A stretch of 64,000 nt of DNA from CAZPUR01 sp964589815 (GTDB lineage Bacteria; Patescibacteriota; Microgenomatia; UBA1400): positions 58,521 through 122,520 of the forward strand of contig CAZPUR010000001.1 in NCBI GenBank assembly GCA_964589815.1. Reading direction: 5' to 3'. The translations under genes and the position numbers were made by a program. Under the pieces are notes generated by a model. That model worked only from the letters and a program-made list of their open reading frames with translations. It was not told the origin of the DNA and did no database searches. Of the stretch, positions 24,987-33,010 are shown in pieces; position 1 is the first letter of the stretch, and each line of letters opens with the position of its first letter.

Positions 24987-27617
24987 ATGAAAGTTGTAGC
25001 TGATTTACATCTCCATTCCAAGTACTCACGCGCGGTTTCGCAACAAATGGTGCCGGAGATTATGGTGCAATGGGCCAAGAAAAAGGGGATTGATTTGCTT
25101 GGTAGCGCTGATTGGACTCATCCTTTATGGTTAAAGGAACTAGAATCTTGCCTAGAAGAGGTAGATTTGGGTATATATAATCTCAAAACTCAAAACTCAA
25201 AACTCAAATCTGCAACTCAAAACTCCCCGGCCTCGCCTCGGCTCGGCCGAGGGCGGGCAAAACTAAAAGAGCCTAATTTTATTCTTTCCACTGAAATTTC
25301 CTCAATTTATTCCCAGGGAGGCAAAACCAGAAGAATTCATAATCTGGTCTTAGCTCCTTCGTTTAAAACAGTGCATAAAATCAACGATGAATTGAAGCGG
25401 CGAGGCTGTAAGCTTATGAGTGATGGTCGGCCGATTATTGGTTTATCTTCAATCCAATTAGCGGAATTGATCTGGTCGATTGATGAAAGTGTTTTAATCG
25501 TTCCAGCTCATTGTTTATTACCAGAAGAACAAATTCATATTCAAGGATTTAAGTTGAAACCTATAGAGAAAATAAAAGTAGGAGATAAAGTATATACTCA
25601 CAAAAATAGATGGCAGAAAGTAACAGAGATTTTTAAAAAGAGATACAAAGGGAAAATCTACCATATTATTTCTGATTATTTTCATCCAGGTATTAAGGTT
25701 ACAGGAGAACATCCATTTTACGCTTTGAAAACTAAGAAAAGATGTCCTTCGATTAATAAAGATTTTGGAGTTTGTAAACCAATTTGCTCTCATTTAAAGA
25801 AGGGTTGTGCCAGACAATATTTTAAAAACTACAAACCCGAGTGGATTTTGGCGGAGAATTTAGAATTAGGCGATATTTTACTTTACCCTCGATATAAAAA
25901 AATTATAAAAAGAAAATTTATAGATGTTAAAAAGATAATAGGAGAATTAAAAGGTCCGCGTTTAAAAAGAATCCCAACAAAACTTGTTATTAGTAAAAAT
26001 TTCTGTCGTTTAATAGGTTATTTTTTAGCAGAAGGATATACAAATGGGAGAGATAATATTGGCTTTTGCTTCAATAATAAAGAAAAAGAATATTTAGAAG
26101 ATATTAAGGAGATTTTTAGAAAGGAATTTAACTGGAGTAGCTTCAGAGAATATCAGAGAAAAACAGGAGGGATAGAACTATTAATTGATTCAAAAGAGCT
26201 ATGTATTTTATTTGAAAATCTATTTTATATTCCCCAAGAAAAGAAAATAGCAGGATACAAAAAATTACCTGATTGGGTTTTAAGTATACATCCTAAACTA
26301 CAAAAAGAAATTCTAATAGGTTGGTGGAGAGGGGATAAAGGTTATAGTACTTCTAGATTATTAATTAATCAGTTTAAAATCATTTGTTTAAGATTAGGTA
26401 TAATTCCATCGATTCATATTGATTCAGCCGAGAAACATTTAAAAAGAGGTAATCATTTTTATAAGGAAAGAATTATTAAGGCTAATTTTGATCTTTTTAG
26501 CCTTTCAAATCTTTGCTTTTTTGAAGATAAATATAAACTTTTAAATGAAAGAGAGTTTAAAAAGTTTGAGAGAAAGATCAACAGAACTCGAGGCTGGCTA
26601 GATGATGATTTTGTTTACTTACCAGTAAGAAAAATTCTAAATGAAAATTTTAATGGCTACGTTTATAATTTAGAGGTAGGACAAGATAATTCGTACACCT
26701 CTGAATTTGCTTTAGTTCATAATTGCTGGACGCCTTGGTTTTCCATGTTTGGTTCAAAATCTGGTTTTGATAGTTTAAAAGAGTGTTGGGGAGAGTTTGC
26801 TGATAGGATTTATGCCATTGAGACCGGGCTTTCCTCCGATCCTTTAATGAACTGGCGGATAAAAGACCTAGACAATAGAAGTATTGTTTCTTTTGGTGAT
26901 TCTCATAGTCCGGCTAAATTAGGGAGGGAATTAACTATTTTTGAACTAAAGAGTTTAAGTTTTAGTAATTTATCTAAAGCTTTAGTAAGCAGAGAGCAAT
27001 TTAACAATTTAACAATGAAACAATTGGGCAATTATATTTCATATACCGTAGAATTTTATCCTGAAGAGGGTAAATATCATTATACTGGTCATCGGAATTG
27101 TGGGGTTAAACATTCACCGGCAGAGACAAAGAAAAAGGGGGCTCAGTGTCCAGTTTGTGGTCGACTCTTAACTTTAGGAGTGATGCATCGGGTGAGTGAA
27201 TTGGCCAGTAGAGATGAAATAGAGCCAATTAAAAAAAACAATGAAAATGGCCTGACGGGCTATTATAATCCTTTGAATAAAACCCGGCCACCCTACGTGA
27301 TGTTGGTGCCTTTAATGGAAATTTTGGCTGAAGCTTTTAACATTGGTGTTTCTAGTATTAGAGTAAAAAATGAGTATGAAAATTTAACGAAAAATTTGGC
27401 TTCTGAACTAGAAATTTTAACCCAAACAAAATTAACAGAGATAGAAAAATTGGTTGGCGCCAAAGCCGCCGAAGGGGTAGAGAAAGTGAGAAAAGGTGAT
27501 ATTGTTATTGATCCGGGCTATGATGGAGTTTTTGGAACTGTTAAAATATGGAAAGACGGAGAAAAATTAAAATCAGCATTAGAAAAAAAACAGGGAGAAC
27601 AAGCGAGTTTATTTTGA
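24987..27617 (+). CDS. endoQ: Endonuclease Q (PHP domain) interrupted by an intein
   Basis: An 876-codon precursor. After intein removal the host protein is ~472 aa. The N-terminal PHP motif is VVADLHLHSKYSRA, followed by a second metal motif SADWTHPLW. SFGDSHSPAKLGREL and the zinc-finger region CGVKHSPAETKKKGAQCPVCGRLL with GVMHRVSELASR are the EndoQ hallmarks. EndoQ cuts 5' to deaminated bases (U, hypoxanthine) or AP sites. It is best known in Thermococcales archaea and some bacteria. A family B insertion (25223-25258) lies in the N-terminal half. The start is ATG 24987 with an upstream AGGGGGAT SD. Confidence 0.9.
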   Translation: MKVVADLHLHSKYSRAVSQQMVPEIMVQWAKKKGIDLLGSADWTHPLWLKELESCLEEVDLGIYNLKTQNSKLKSATQNSPASPRLGRGRAKLKEPNFILSTEISSIYSQGGKTRRIHNLVLAPSFKTVHKINDELKRRGCKLMSDGRPIIGLSSIQLAELIWSIDESVLIVPAHCLLPEEQIHIQGFKLKPIEKIKVGDKVYTHKNRWQKVTEIFKKRYKGKIYHIISDYFHPGIKVTGEHPFYALKTKKRCPSINKDFGVCKPICSHLKKGCARQYFKNYKPEWILAENLELGDILLYPRYKKIIKRKFIDVKKIIGELKGPRLKRIPTKLVISKNFCRLIGYFLAEGYTNGRDNIGFCFNNKEKEYLEDIKEIFRKEFNWSSFREYQRKTGGIELLIDSKELCILFENLFYIPQEKKIAGYKKLPDWVLSIHPKLQKEILIGWWRGDKGYSTSRLLINQFKIICLRLGIIPSIHIDSAEKHLKRGNHFYKERIIKANFDLFSLSNLCFFEDKYKLLNEREFKKFERKINRTRGWLDDDFVYLPVRKILNENFNGYVYNLEVGQDNSYTSEFALVHNCWTPWFSMFGSKSGFDSLKECWGEFADRIYAIETGLSSDPLMNWRIKDLDNRSIVSFGDSHSPAKLGRELTIFELKSLSFSNLSKALVSREQFNNLTMKQLGNYISYTVEFYPEEGKYHYTGHRNCGVKHSPAETKKKGAQCPVCGRLLTLGVMHRVSELASRDEIEPIKKNNENGLTGYYNPLNKTRPPYVMLVPLMEILAEAFNIGVSSIRVKNEYENLTKNLASELEILTQTKLTEIEKLVGAKAAEGVEKVRKGDIVIDPGYDGVFGTVKIWKDGEKLKSALEKKQGEQASLF
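25223..25258. repeat. In-frame palindrome family B in endoQ
   Basis: CTCCCCGGCCTCGCC...GGCCGAGGGCGGGC is an imperfect hairpin translated as SPASPRLGRGR. ACTCAAA-type tandem repeats (25185-25222) precede it. Confidence 0.65.
25512..26723 (+). other. Intein with LAGLIDADG homing endonuclease domain (404 aa)
   Basis: The host sequence IVPAH is interrupted at Cys codon 25512 and resumes at Cys codon 26724 (CWTPWFSMFGSKSGF). Block A is CLLPEEQIHI. Block B is VTGEHPFYAL. The DOD endonuclease motifs are LIGYFLAEGYTNGR (~26008-26049) and LIGWWRGDKGYS (~26314-26349). Blocks F/G are YVYNLEVGQDNSYT...ALVHN followed by C+1. All splicing residues (Cys1, block B His, terminal His-Asn, Cys+1) are present, so splicing is likely active. 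The insertion site is a conserved PHP-domain motif. Base use is more AT-rich than in the flanking exteins. Confidence 0.93.
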
Positions 27618-27641
27618 ACTGGGAGGAGGTGAGTTAATTTT

Positions 27642-27968
27642 ATGCCAGAGGGAAAAAAGTCAACCGGTTTGAGTAAAAATGTGGCTTCAGCTTTATGTTA
27701 TGTGGCTGGTTGGGTAACAGGGATTATTTTTCTATTGATTGAGAAAAAAGACGAAGATATTAGATTCCATGCAATGCAATCAATAGTCACTTTTGGTGGG
27801 CTGACGATTTTAACCATGGTCCCGGTTATTGGCTGGATTTTGTCTCCTTTTGCCATGATTCTAGGCTTTATTTTATGGCTAGTTTTAATTATTAAAGCTT
27901 ATCAAGGACAAAGGTTCGAATTACCAGTAGTGGCCGGTTATGCCAAAAAATTCTTAAAAAAGGTTTAA
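27642..27968 (+). CDS. DUF4870-family small membrane protein
   Basis: A 108-aa protein with the DUF4870 pattern: LSKNVASALCYVAGWVTGIIFLLIEKKDEDIRFHAMQSI (first helix, then the charged KDxxIRFHAxQS loop), two further hydrophobic stretches, and a C-terminal IKAYQGQRFELPVVAGYAKKF. The function is unknown. A very strong SD (GGAGGAGGTGAG) sits ~12 nt before the ATG, unlike the leaderless genes around it. Confidence 0.85.
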   Translation: MPEGKKSTGLSKNVASALCYVAGWVTGIIFLLIEKKDEDIRFHAMQSIVTFGGLTILTMVPVIGWILSPFAMILGFILWLVLIIKAYQGQRFELPVVAGYAKKFLKKV

Positions 27969-27972
27969 GGAA

Positions 27973-28614
27973 TTGACTGTGTTTCAAAATAGAGAAGTGG
28001 CGGGAAAACTTTTAGCCGAAAAGCTAAAAGAAGATATTAAAAATCTGAACAATTCTTTGATTGTATTAGGAATTCCCAGAGGCGGAGTGGTGGTGGCTGA
28101 GGCAGTGGCCAAAGTTTTAGGTTGTTCTTTAGACGTGATTGTGGTCAAGAAACTGGGAGCGCCCGGGCAATCAGAATTGGCTATTGGCGCCGTCGGAGAA
28201 ACTGAGGGATCAAAATATATTGATGAGCAATTAGTGCAGGAATTAGGGGTTAGTATGGAGTATTTAGGAAAAGAAATTCAAGAGAAAAAGAAAGAGATAA
28301 AAAGAAGAGAGGAATTGTTTAGACAAGGCAAACACGCTTTGGACTTAAAGGGGAAAACAGTGATTATTGTAGATGACGGCGCGGCCACGGGGGCAACAGT
28401 GATTGCTGCGGCCAGAGAGGTCTGGAATCATGAACCTAAAAAAGTGATGGTTAGTTTACCGGTGGTAGCCAAAGACACTCTAGCTAAGTTAGAAAAGGAA
28501 GCGGATGAAGTGATATTTTTGGAAGCACCAAGAATGTTTTTTAGCGTAGGACAGTTTTATCAGAAGTTTGATCAAGTAAGCGATCAAACAGTAATTGAGA
28601 AATTAAGATATTAA
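27973..28614 (+). CDS. Phosphoribosyltransferase family protein
   Basis: A 213-aa PRTase. ILGIPRGGVVVAEAVAKVLG is the early substrate loop and VIIVDDGAATGATVIAAAR is the PRPP-binding motif. Such stand-alone proteins act on an unknown base or are linked to stress responses. The TTG start at 27973 follows AAGG; GTG 27979 is an alternative. The last residues (EKLRY) come from the AT-rich repeat that also flanks the next gene. Confidence 0.85.
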   Translation: MTVFQNREVAGKLLAEKLKEDIKNLNNSLIVLGIPRGGVVVAEAVAKVLGCSLDVIVVKKLGAPGQSELAIGAVGETEGSKYIDEQLVQELGVSMEYLGKEIQEKKKEIKRREELFRQGKHALDLKGKTVIIVDDGAATGATVIAAAREVWNHEPKKVMVSLPVVAKDTLAKLEKEADEVIFLEAPRMFFSVGQFYQKFDQVSDQTVIEKLRY

Positions 28615-29041
28615 GAAATTGAGGGTTTAAGATGAAAAAGAAATATATTACTTTGGATCAATTAAAGGTCTATCAGTTGGGACGTGAGCTAAGTAGAACC
28701 GCCTGGAGGATTTACGAAAGATTAGACTGGCGGACTAAAAAAATAAACGGTGATCAATTTATTGAATCAACGGATTCAGTAAGCGCTAATATAGCAGAAG
28801 GATATGGAAGATTTCATTATTTAGATAAAGTAAAATTTTATTACAATGCCAGGGGTTCGCTGCTTGAGTCTAGAAATTGGCTTGATATTTTAGAGGAAAG
28901 AGGCTTTATAAATAAAAAAGATCAAAAGGAATATATTATAATTTATAAAGAATTGCGTCCTGGTTTAAATTCCCTGATTAGTTCCGTCTTAAAAATAAAA
29001 AAACCCTTAATATCTTAATATCAAATATCTTAATTTCTAAT
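28601..29041. repeat. Inverted-repeat cassette bracketing IVP copy 1
   Basis: The left arm (28601-28631, AGAAATTAAGATATTAAG) and the right arm (28999-29041, reverse complement AGAAATTAAGATATTTGA) enclose the four-helix-bundle gene. Related solo arm sequence ends nnrD (14335-14375). Confidence 0.6.
28632..29018 (+). CDS. Four-helix-bundle protein (23S rRNA IVP/S23 family), copy 1
   Basis: A 128-aa helical protein with the family signature QFIESTDSVSANIAEGYGR followed by KVKFYYNARGSLLESRNWLD. The family is best known from intervening sequences of 23S rRNA genes and is structurally related to DGR accessory protein Avd. Here the gene lies outside rRNA. It is bracketed by AT-rich inverted repeats: GAAATTAAGATATT just upstream, and AATATCTTAATTTC about 30 nt downstream. 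A near-identical broken paralogue lies 1 kb away. Confidence 0.9.
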   Translation: MKKKYITLDQLKVYQLGRELSRTAWRIYERLDWRTKKINGDQFIESTDSVSANIAEGYGRFHYLDKVKFYYNARGSLLESRNWLDILEERGFINKKDQKEYIIIYKELRPGLNSLISSVLKIKKPLIS

Positions 29042-29043
29042 TT

Positions 29044-29667
29044 ATGAAAATTATTGTAGGTTTAGGTAACCCAGGAAAGGAATTTGAAGATACCAGGCAC
29101 AATACTGGCTTTTTAGCTTTAGACAAACTAAAAAGCCAAATTATAAATAAATCCAATCCGCCAGCTGGCGGACCTAATTTTCAATTTCAAAAAAAATTTA
29201 AGGCGGAAATTCTAAAACTAGACGCTAAACGCTATTTTCTAGACGCTGATTTATTACTGGTTAAACCTCAGACGTTTATGAATTCTTCAGGCCAGGCAGT
29301 GGCAAAAATCATTAAGTTTTATAAAGTTAAACTGAAAGATTTATATCTTATCCATGATGATTTAGATATAGAGTTAGGAGAATATAAAATTCAATTTGCC
29401 AAGGGGCCGAGACAACACAATGGTGTTTTGTCAGTAGAAAAAGAATTGGAAACCAAGGATTTTTGGAGGGCAAGATTGGGGATTAAGAATAAGGAAAAGC
29501 CCGCCTACGCTCTCGAAACCTCACATCGGCTTATTCAGCCGCGTTCCGTTCGGGGTGCTTCGGCGGGTGAAAATTATGTTTTGGAAAAGTTTAGCAAAGA
29601 AGAGAGGGCAATTTTAGAGGGACTGATTGATAAAGTTATCAGAGAATTAATTGGAAAGGTGTTGTAA
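29044..29667 (+). CDS. pth: Peptidyl-tRNA hydrolase
   Basis: A 207-aa enzyme that frees tRNA from peptidyl-tRNA. KIIVGLGNPGKEFEDTRHNTGF contains the Asn and catalytic His. KPQTFMNSSGQAV and LYLIHDDLDIELGEYKI are present. The usual GGxxGHNGLKS loop reads KGPRQHNGVLSVEKEL. Two palindromic insertions are translated: SNPPAGGPNF (29157-29172) and a longer one (29500-29570) as PAYALETSHRLIQPRSVRGASAGE, placed before the C-terminal helix. Core residues are intact, so the enzyme should work. Confidence 0.95.
   Translation: MKIIVGLGNPGKEFEDTRHNTGFLALDKLKSQIINKSNPPAGGPNFQFQKKFKAEILKLDAKRYFLDADLLLVKPQTFMNSSGQAVAKIIKFYKVKLKDLYLIHDDLDIELGEYKIQFAKGPRQHNGVLSVEKELETKDFWRARLGIKNKEKPAYALETSHRLIQPRSVRGASAGENYVLEKFSKEERAILEGLIDKVIRELIGKVL
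29500..29570. repeat. In-frame palindromic insertion near the pth C-terminus
   Basis: GCCCGCCTACGC and GCTTCGGCGGGTG mark the arms of an imperfect hairpin that adds about two dozen residues to Pth. A second small palindrome (CCGCCAGCTGGCGG) lies in the same gene at 29158-29171. Confidence 0.6.
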
Positions 29668-29955
29668 GTGAAGAAAACCAAAGGTTTGCAATCGATCCAA
29701 CAGATTTTGGCTGGTTATAATCTGGGAGATAAAGGCAAATATATTACCCGGGAATTTCAGGATTATGGCTACAGGCTAGCTCAAGAGCTAAAGGACGAGA
29801 AACATAAGAGTTTATATATTAAATTAGCCAAAGAGATAGACAGAAAGCTTTTAGAGGAAGCGAAGATTTTTGTTAAAGACGCACGGGAGGTAAAGAGTAA
29901 GGGCAGGCTTTTTATGTGGAAGCTCGCAGAATTGCGACGCAATTCTGCGAAGTAA
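29668..29955 (+). CDS. Hypothetical 95-aa basic helical protein
   Basis: The GTG start at 29668 directly follows the pth stop. The protein is lysine-rich and helical (GLQSIQQILAGYNLGDKGKYITREFQDYGYRLAQEL, then SLYIKLAKEIDRKLLEEAKIFVKDARE). It has no signal or membrane segment. I do not recognise the family. Its C-terminus (KLAELRRNSAK) is encoded by a small palindrome, GCAGAATTGCGACGCAATTCTGC. Tight coupling to pth suggests a translation- or RNA-related role, but this is inference only. Confidence 0.65.
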   Translation: MKKTKGLQSIQQILAGYNLGDKGKYITREFQDYGYRLAQELKDEKHKSLYIKLAKEIDRKLLEEAKIFVKDAREVKSKGRLFMWKLAELRRNSAK

Positions 29956-30405
29956 ACAGTAATGAGTAATGAGTAATGAGGAAATATGGAGAAAAAAAGA
30001 ATATTTATCATTAGACAAGCTAAAAGTTTATCAGTTAGCAAGAGAACTGAGTAAGATTGTTTGGCGGATTTATGAGGCCTTAGAATGAAGAGACAAGAAA
30101 ATAATGGGAGATCAATTTATTGAATCAACCGATTCTGTAAGCGCAAACATAGCAGAAGGATATGGAAGATTCCATTATTTAGACAAGGCGAAATTTTATT
30201 TTAATGGACGGGGTTCTCTTTTAGAGTCAAGAAACTGGATGGAACTACTTAAAGAGAGGAAGAAAGTTAAACCCGAACCTTATAAAAAATATATTAATTG
30301 CTATCAAGATTTAAAAAGAGCATTAAGTGGATTGATAAATTCGGCCTTAAAAGAAAAAAAGAAATAAATCCTGCTTACTATTTACTCGTTACTATTTACT
30401 GAAAT
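29955..30405. repeat. Inverted-repeat cassette bracketing the broken IVP copy
   Basis: The left arm CAGTAATGAGTAATGAGTAATGAGG and the right arm, whose reverse complement reads CAGTAAATAGTAACGAGT and onward, flank the pseudogene. A solo left-arm-like sequence recurs at 61294-61315. Confidence 0.55.
29986..30367 (+). pseudogene. Broken four-helix-bundle (IVP) gene, copy 2
   Basis: This paralogue of the gene at 28632 has two lesions. An extra A in a run of seven A after ATG 29986 shifts the frame away from KKEYLSLDKLKVYQLARELS. An in-frame TGA (30086-30088) replaces the Trp codon of the homologous LDWRTKK (here LE*RDKK). The remaining frame from ATG 30104 (MGDQFIESTDSVSANIAEGYGRF) is intact to the stop. 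TGA as Trp is unlikely because TGA ends many genes in this window. It could also carry sequencing errors, but two independent lesions favour decay. Confidence 0.75.
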
Positions 30406-30676
30406 GAAAACTCATGTTTTAATTTCCGGTCAAGTCCAGGGAGTATTTTACCGCGCTCACACCAAACAAAAGGCTGATGAATTAGGTTTAAAAGGGTGGG
30501 TGAGAAACAGAGAGGATGGGAAAGTAGAGGCGGTTTTCGAGGGACCAAAAAACAAAGTAGAAGAAATGCTTAAATGGTGTTGGAAGGGACCATCAATCAG
30601 CAAAGTAACCTCAGTAAAGTCAATAACATCAGTAAAATCAAAAGAGAGATTAGATCGTTTTGAGATTAGATATTAA
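30404..30676 (+). CDS. acyP: Acylphosphatase
   Basis: A 90-aa enzyme that hydrolyses acyl phosphates. The phosphate-binding loop GQVQGVFYRAHTKQKADELGLKGWVRN contains the catalytic Arg (YR), and the Asn is in GWVRN. GKVEAVFEGP and a KVEEMLKWCWKGPSISKV helix complete the fold. The C-terminus contains a short duplicated stretch (TSVKSITSVKSK). The start is at the edge of the IVP cassette's right arm. Confidence 0.95.
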   Translation: MKTHVLISGQVQGVFYRAHTKQKADELGLKGWVRNREDGKVEAVFEGPKNKVEEMLKWCWKGPSISKVTSVKSITSVKSKERLDRFEIRY

Positions 30677-30835
30677 TTAATAACCAAATATATACAAATA
30701 ATCAAATCTCAAATCAATTTCAAATTTTTAAATAAACAAATAAAATATGATTTGTAATATTTGATAATTTAATTATTGATTTGATTATTCAGAATTTGTT
30801 TATTTGATTATTAAGTTTATGTTATACTTAGTTTA
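30677..30835. repeat. AT-rich inverted repeat without a gene
   Basis: Segments such as AATAATCAAATCTCAAATCA and their inverted counterparts (TTGATTTGATTATT) make a long imperfect hairpin. No ORF is inside. The -10-like TATACT (30823-30828) for the next gene lies at its right edge. Confidence 0.5.
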
Positions 30836-31426
30836 ATGAGGTTGACGACTAAAAGATTAATTTTTTTAGCATATTTTTTGGTAATTTTTATTCTTTATCA
30901 ATTAAGTAGTTTTTTCCCTGGGCCTGAGTTCTGGACGAAGGCCCTTTCTTTTAATTTTTTAAGATATTCTTTCAGAGAACTGATTTTATGGTTTGCAGGA
31001 GCCTTTTTAGGCGCTTATTTTATTAAATTGGAACAGATATTCTATGTTTATTTTACTCATCCAGAAGAAGCTTTATCAGTCGAGGTTAAAAATTTAATTA
31101 ATCAGAAAAGAAAAAAAGAGGTTTGGCAATTATTAAGACAAAGGGTAGGAGAGCAGAAGCTGGCCTTTCGCAGTGCCTTATTTCAGGTAATCTGGGTAGT
31201 TTTAGCCTTTTTTGTTTTAACCTCTACCAGTAGTGTTTTTGGTAAAACTTTAGTTATGGCTATTGGCCTGTATCTTCTTTTAAAAGAATGGGAGGCGATG
31301 TTAGACAAAAAAGAGATTAATTGGCTTTTTTGGCAGGTTAAAAGAGTGATTGCTCCCAAGGAACAGAAGATATTTTTATGGGGAATGACGGGAATATTCG
31401 CAGTCTTAAGCCTTCTTTTAATATAA
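30836..31426 (+). CDS. Hypothetical membrane protein, ~4 TM
   Basis: A 196-aa protein. Hydrophobic segments are at ~8-27, ~45-65, ~118-150 and near the C-terminus (FLWGMTGIFAVLSLLLI). A charged cytoplasmic stretch lies between (EVKNLINQKRKKEVWQLLRQRV). I do not recognise a family. The gene ends 2 nt before lgt, so it is in one operon with it. TATACT lies 7 nt before the ATG. Confidence 0.7.
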   Translation: MRLTTKRLIFLAYFLVIFILYQLSSFFPGPEFWTKALSFNFLRYSFRELILWFAGAFLGAYFIKLEQIFYVYFTHPEEALSVEVKNLINQKRKKEVWQLLRQRVGEQKLAFRSALFQVIWVVLAFFVLTSTSSVFGKTLVMAIGLYLLLKEWEAMLDKKEINWLFWQVKRVIAPKEQKIFLWGMTGIFAVLSLLLI

Positions 31427-31428
31427 AA

Positions 31429-32298
31429 ATGAATTTCTATGGTTTTTTCATTGTTTTGGGAATTTTAGTGGGTGTTTTTGTGGTTGAGAGAATTAAAAAG
31501 TCCTCATTGGTCTTTAGTCGTTACTCTCTCCCTTCTTTTTTTGACCTTCTTCCTTGGTTGTTAATTCCAGGAATTATTGGGGCGAGAACTTACCATGTGC
31601 TTGATTATTGGCAATACTATAAGGAAAATCAGATAGAAATTGTAAAAGTGTGGCAAGGTGGATTAGGGATATTTGGAGGACTATTAGGAGCAGTAGTTGG
31701 TTTATGGATTTTCCTAAGATTAAAGCTTCCATCCAGAGGATGGTCGTTCTCTGAACGAAAAGATAAAAAACTTTCTGAGATTTTTTTGTCTTATTTAGAT
31801 TTAGGAGTGGTTGGTTTATCAATTGGTCAGGCAATTGGTAGGTGGGGGAATTATTTTAATCAGGAACTTTATGGTCTACCGACCAATTTAACTTGGGGAG
31901 TTTATATTAGGCCGGAGAACAGATTGCCTGGTTTAGAGGATTTTACTCACTTTCACCCTTTATTTTTATATGAAAGCATTGGTTGTTTTATAATTTTTAT
32001 TGTTTTATTAGTTAGTTGGCCATCTTTACTGAGGTCGACCGACCCCGCTCAGCGGGGCAAGTCTCCCCGTAAAGCTGGCCTAATATTTTTCCTATACCTT
32101 TTTTTATATTCTTTTTTACGTTTCTGGTTAGAGTTTTTAAGGCCTGAAGGGTGGATGGTTCGGTTGCCATTGAGCAGATTTTGGCACTTGCAATCAGCAA
32201 GAGTTACACATATAATAACGCTGGTTTTGATGCTGATTTCCGCATTAGGATTAAGCCAAAAATTGGCTAGAATGAAGGAAGATGCAAAACGGGATTAA
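31429..32298 (+). CDS. lgt: Prolipoprotein diacylglyceryl transferase
   Basis: About 290 aa from ATG 31429 (MNFYGFFIVLGILVG). Lgt moves diacylglycerol from phosphatidylglycerol to the lipobox Cys. The signature GRWGNYFNQELYG is present, with the HxxF/YESIGC region (HPLFLYESIG) and LEFLRPEG. A compact family A palindrome (32018-32080) is translated as SLLRSTDPAQRGKSPRKAG within a late membrane region. The 3' end overlaps the UMP kinase start by 17 nt. A Tat lipoprotein at 57371 could be one of its substrates. Confidence 0.95.
   Translation: MNFYGFFIVLGILVGVFVVERIKKSSLVFSRYSLPSFFDLLPWLLIPGIIGARTYHVLDYWQYYKENQIEIVKVWQGGLGIFGGLLGAVVGLWIFLRLKLPSRGWSFSERKDKKLSEIFLSYLDLGVVGLSIGQAIGRWGNYFNQELYGLPTNLTWGVYIRPENRLPGLEDFTHFHPLFLYESIGCFIIFIVLLVSWPSLLRSTDPAQRGKSPRKAGLIFFLYLFLYSFLRFWLEFLRPEGWMVRLPLSRFWHLQSARVTHIITLVLMLISALGLSQKLARMKEDAKRD
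32018..32080. repeat. Palindromic element family A, copy 6 (in-frame inside lgt)
   Basis: The arms GGCCATCTTTAC and GTAAAGCTGGCC match at 11 of 12 positions. They enclose the CTGAGGTCGAC...GTCTCCCCG core and an inner CCCCGCT/AGCGGGG stem. It is translated without a stop. Confidence 0.75.
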
Positions 32299-32998
32299 AA
32301 AACATAACAAGCGTTTTATTCTTTCTTTGGGAGGTTCATTAATCGTTCCTAACGGTGGCATCGACACTCAATTTCTCAAGGAATTTGAGAAATTTATTAG
32401 AAAAAAAGTGGCACAAGGTTGCCGCTTTTTTATTATTACCGGCGGTGGCGCCACTTCTAGACATTATCGGGATGCGGCGGCAGCGGTTTATGGAAAAAGA
32501 CTTACTGATCATGATATGGATTGGCTGGCCATTCATGCCACTCGCTTGAATGGTCATTTAATGCGGACTATTTTTAGCGATCTTGCCTACGAGTCCTTGA
32601 TTCAACATTATGATTTAATTGACAAGAAAGCCACCGATTCAAAAATAGTCATCGGTGTGGGTTGGAGACCAGGTTGGTCAACTGATTATGACGCGGTTTT
32701 ATTAGCTCAAGATTATAATGTTGATCAAGTAATTAATCTTTCTAATATTGATATGGTTTATGATAAAGATCCCAATAAATTTAAAGAGGCTAAACCGATA
32801 AAAAGGATTAAATGGAAAGAAATGAGAAAAATCGTCGGCAGTAAATGGAAGCCATGTTTAAGCGCTCCCTTTGACCCCATCGCTTCAAAATTAGCCCAGG
32901 AGATAGGGTTAAAAGTGATTATTTGCAATGGCCATAATTTGGAAAATTTGGATAATATTATTGAGGGCAGGAAATTTGTAGGAACAGTAATAGAGTAG
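32282..32998 (+). CDS. pyrH: UMP kinase (archaeal-type amino-acid kinase fold)
   Basis: A 238-aa kinase making UDP from UMP. FILSLGGSLIVP is the phosphate loop. FIITGGGATSRHYRDAA, TDYDAVLLAQDY and NIDMVYDKDPNKFKEAKPI are the nucleotide- and substrate-binding regions. The layout (GGGATSRHYRDA, then DWLAIHATRLNG) matches the archaeal-like PyrH subgroup rather than the E. coli type. It overlaps lgt by 17 nt. Confidence 0.92.
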   Translation: MQNGIKKHNKRFILSLGGSLIVPNGGIDTQFLKEFEKFIRKKVAQGCRFFIITGGGATSRHYRDAAAAVYGKRLTDHDMDWLAIHATRLNGHLMRTIFSDLAYESLIQHYDLIDKKATDSKIVIGVGWRPGWSTDYDAVLLAQDYNVDQVINLSNIDMVYDKDPNKFKEAKPIKRIKWKEMRKIVGSKWKPCLSAPFDPIASKLAQEIGLKVIICNGHNLENLDNIIEGRKFVGTVIE

Positions 32999-33010
32999 AA
33001 AGAGGTTTAA

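Noticed and set aside
25512..26723. Group I or II intron in endoQ
   Set aside because: The reading frame is open throughout and protein splicing blocks and homing endonuclease motifs are present, so it is an intein.
30086..30088. TGA recoded as Trp or Gly
   Set aside because: TGA ends many intact genes in this window, including several ATGA overlaps, so the in-frame TGA marks a pseudogene.
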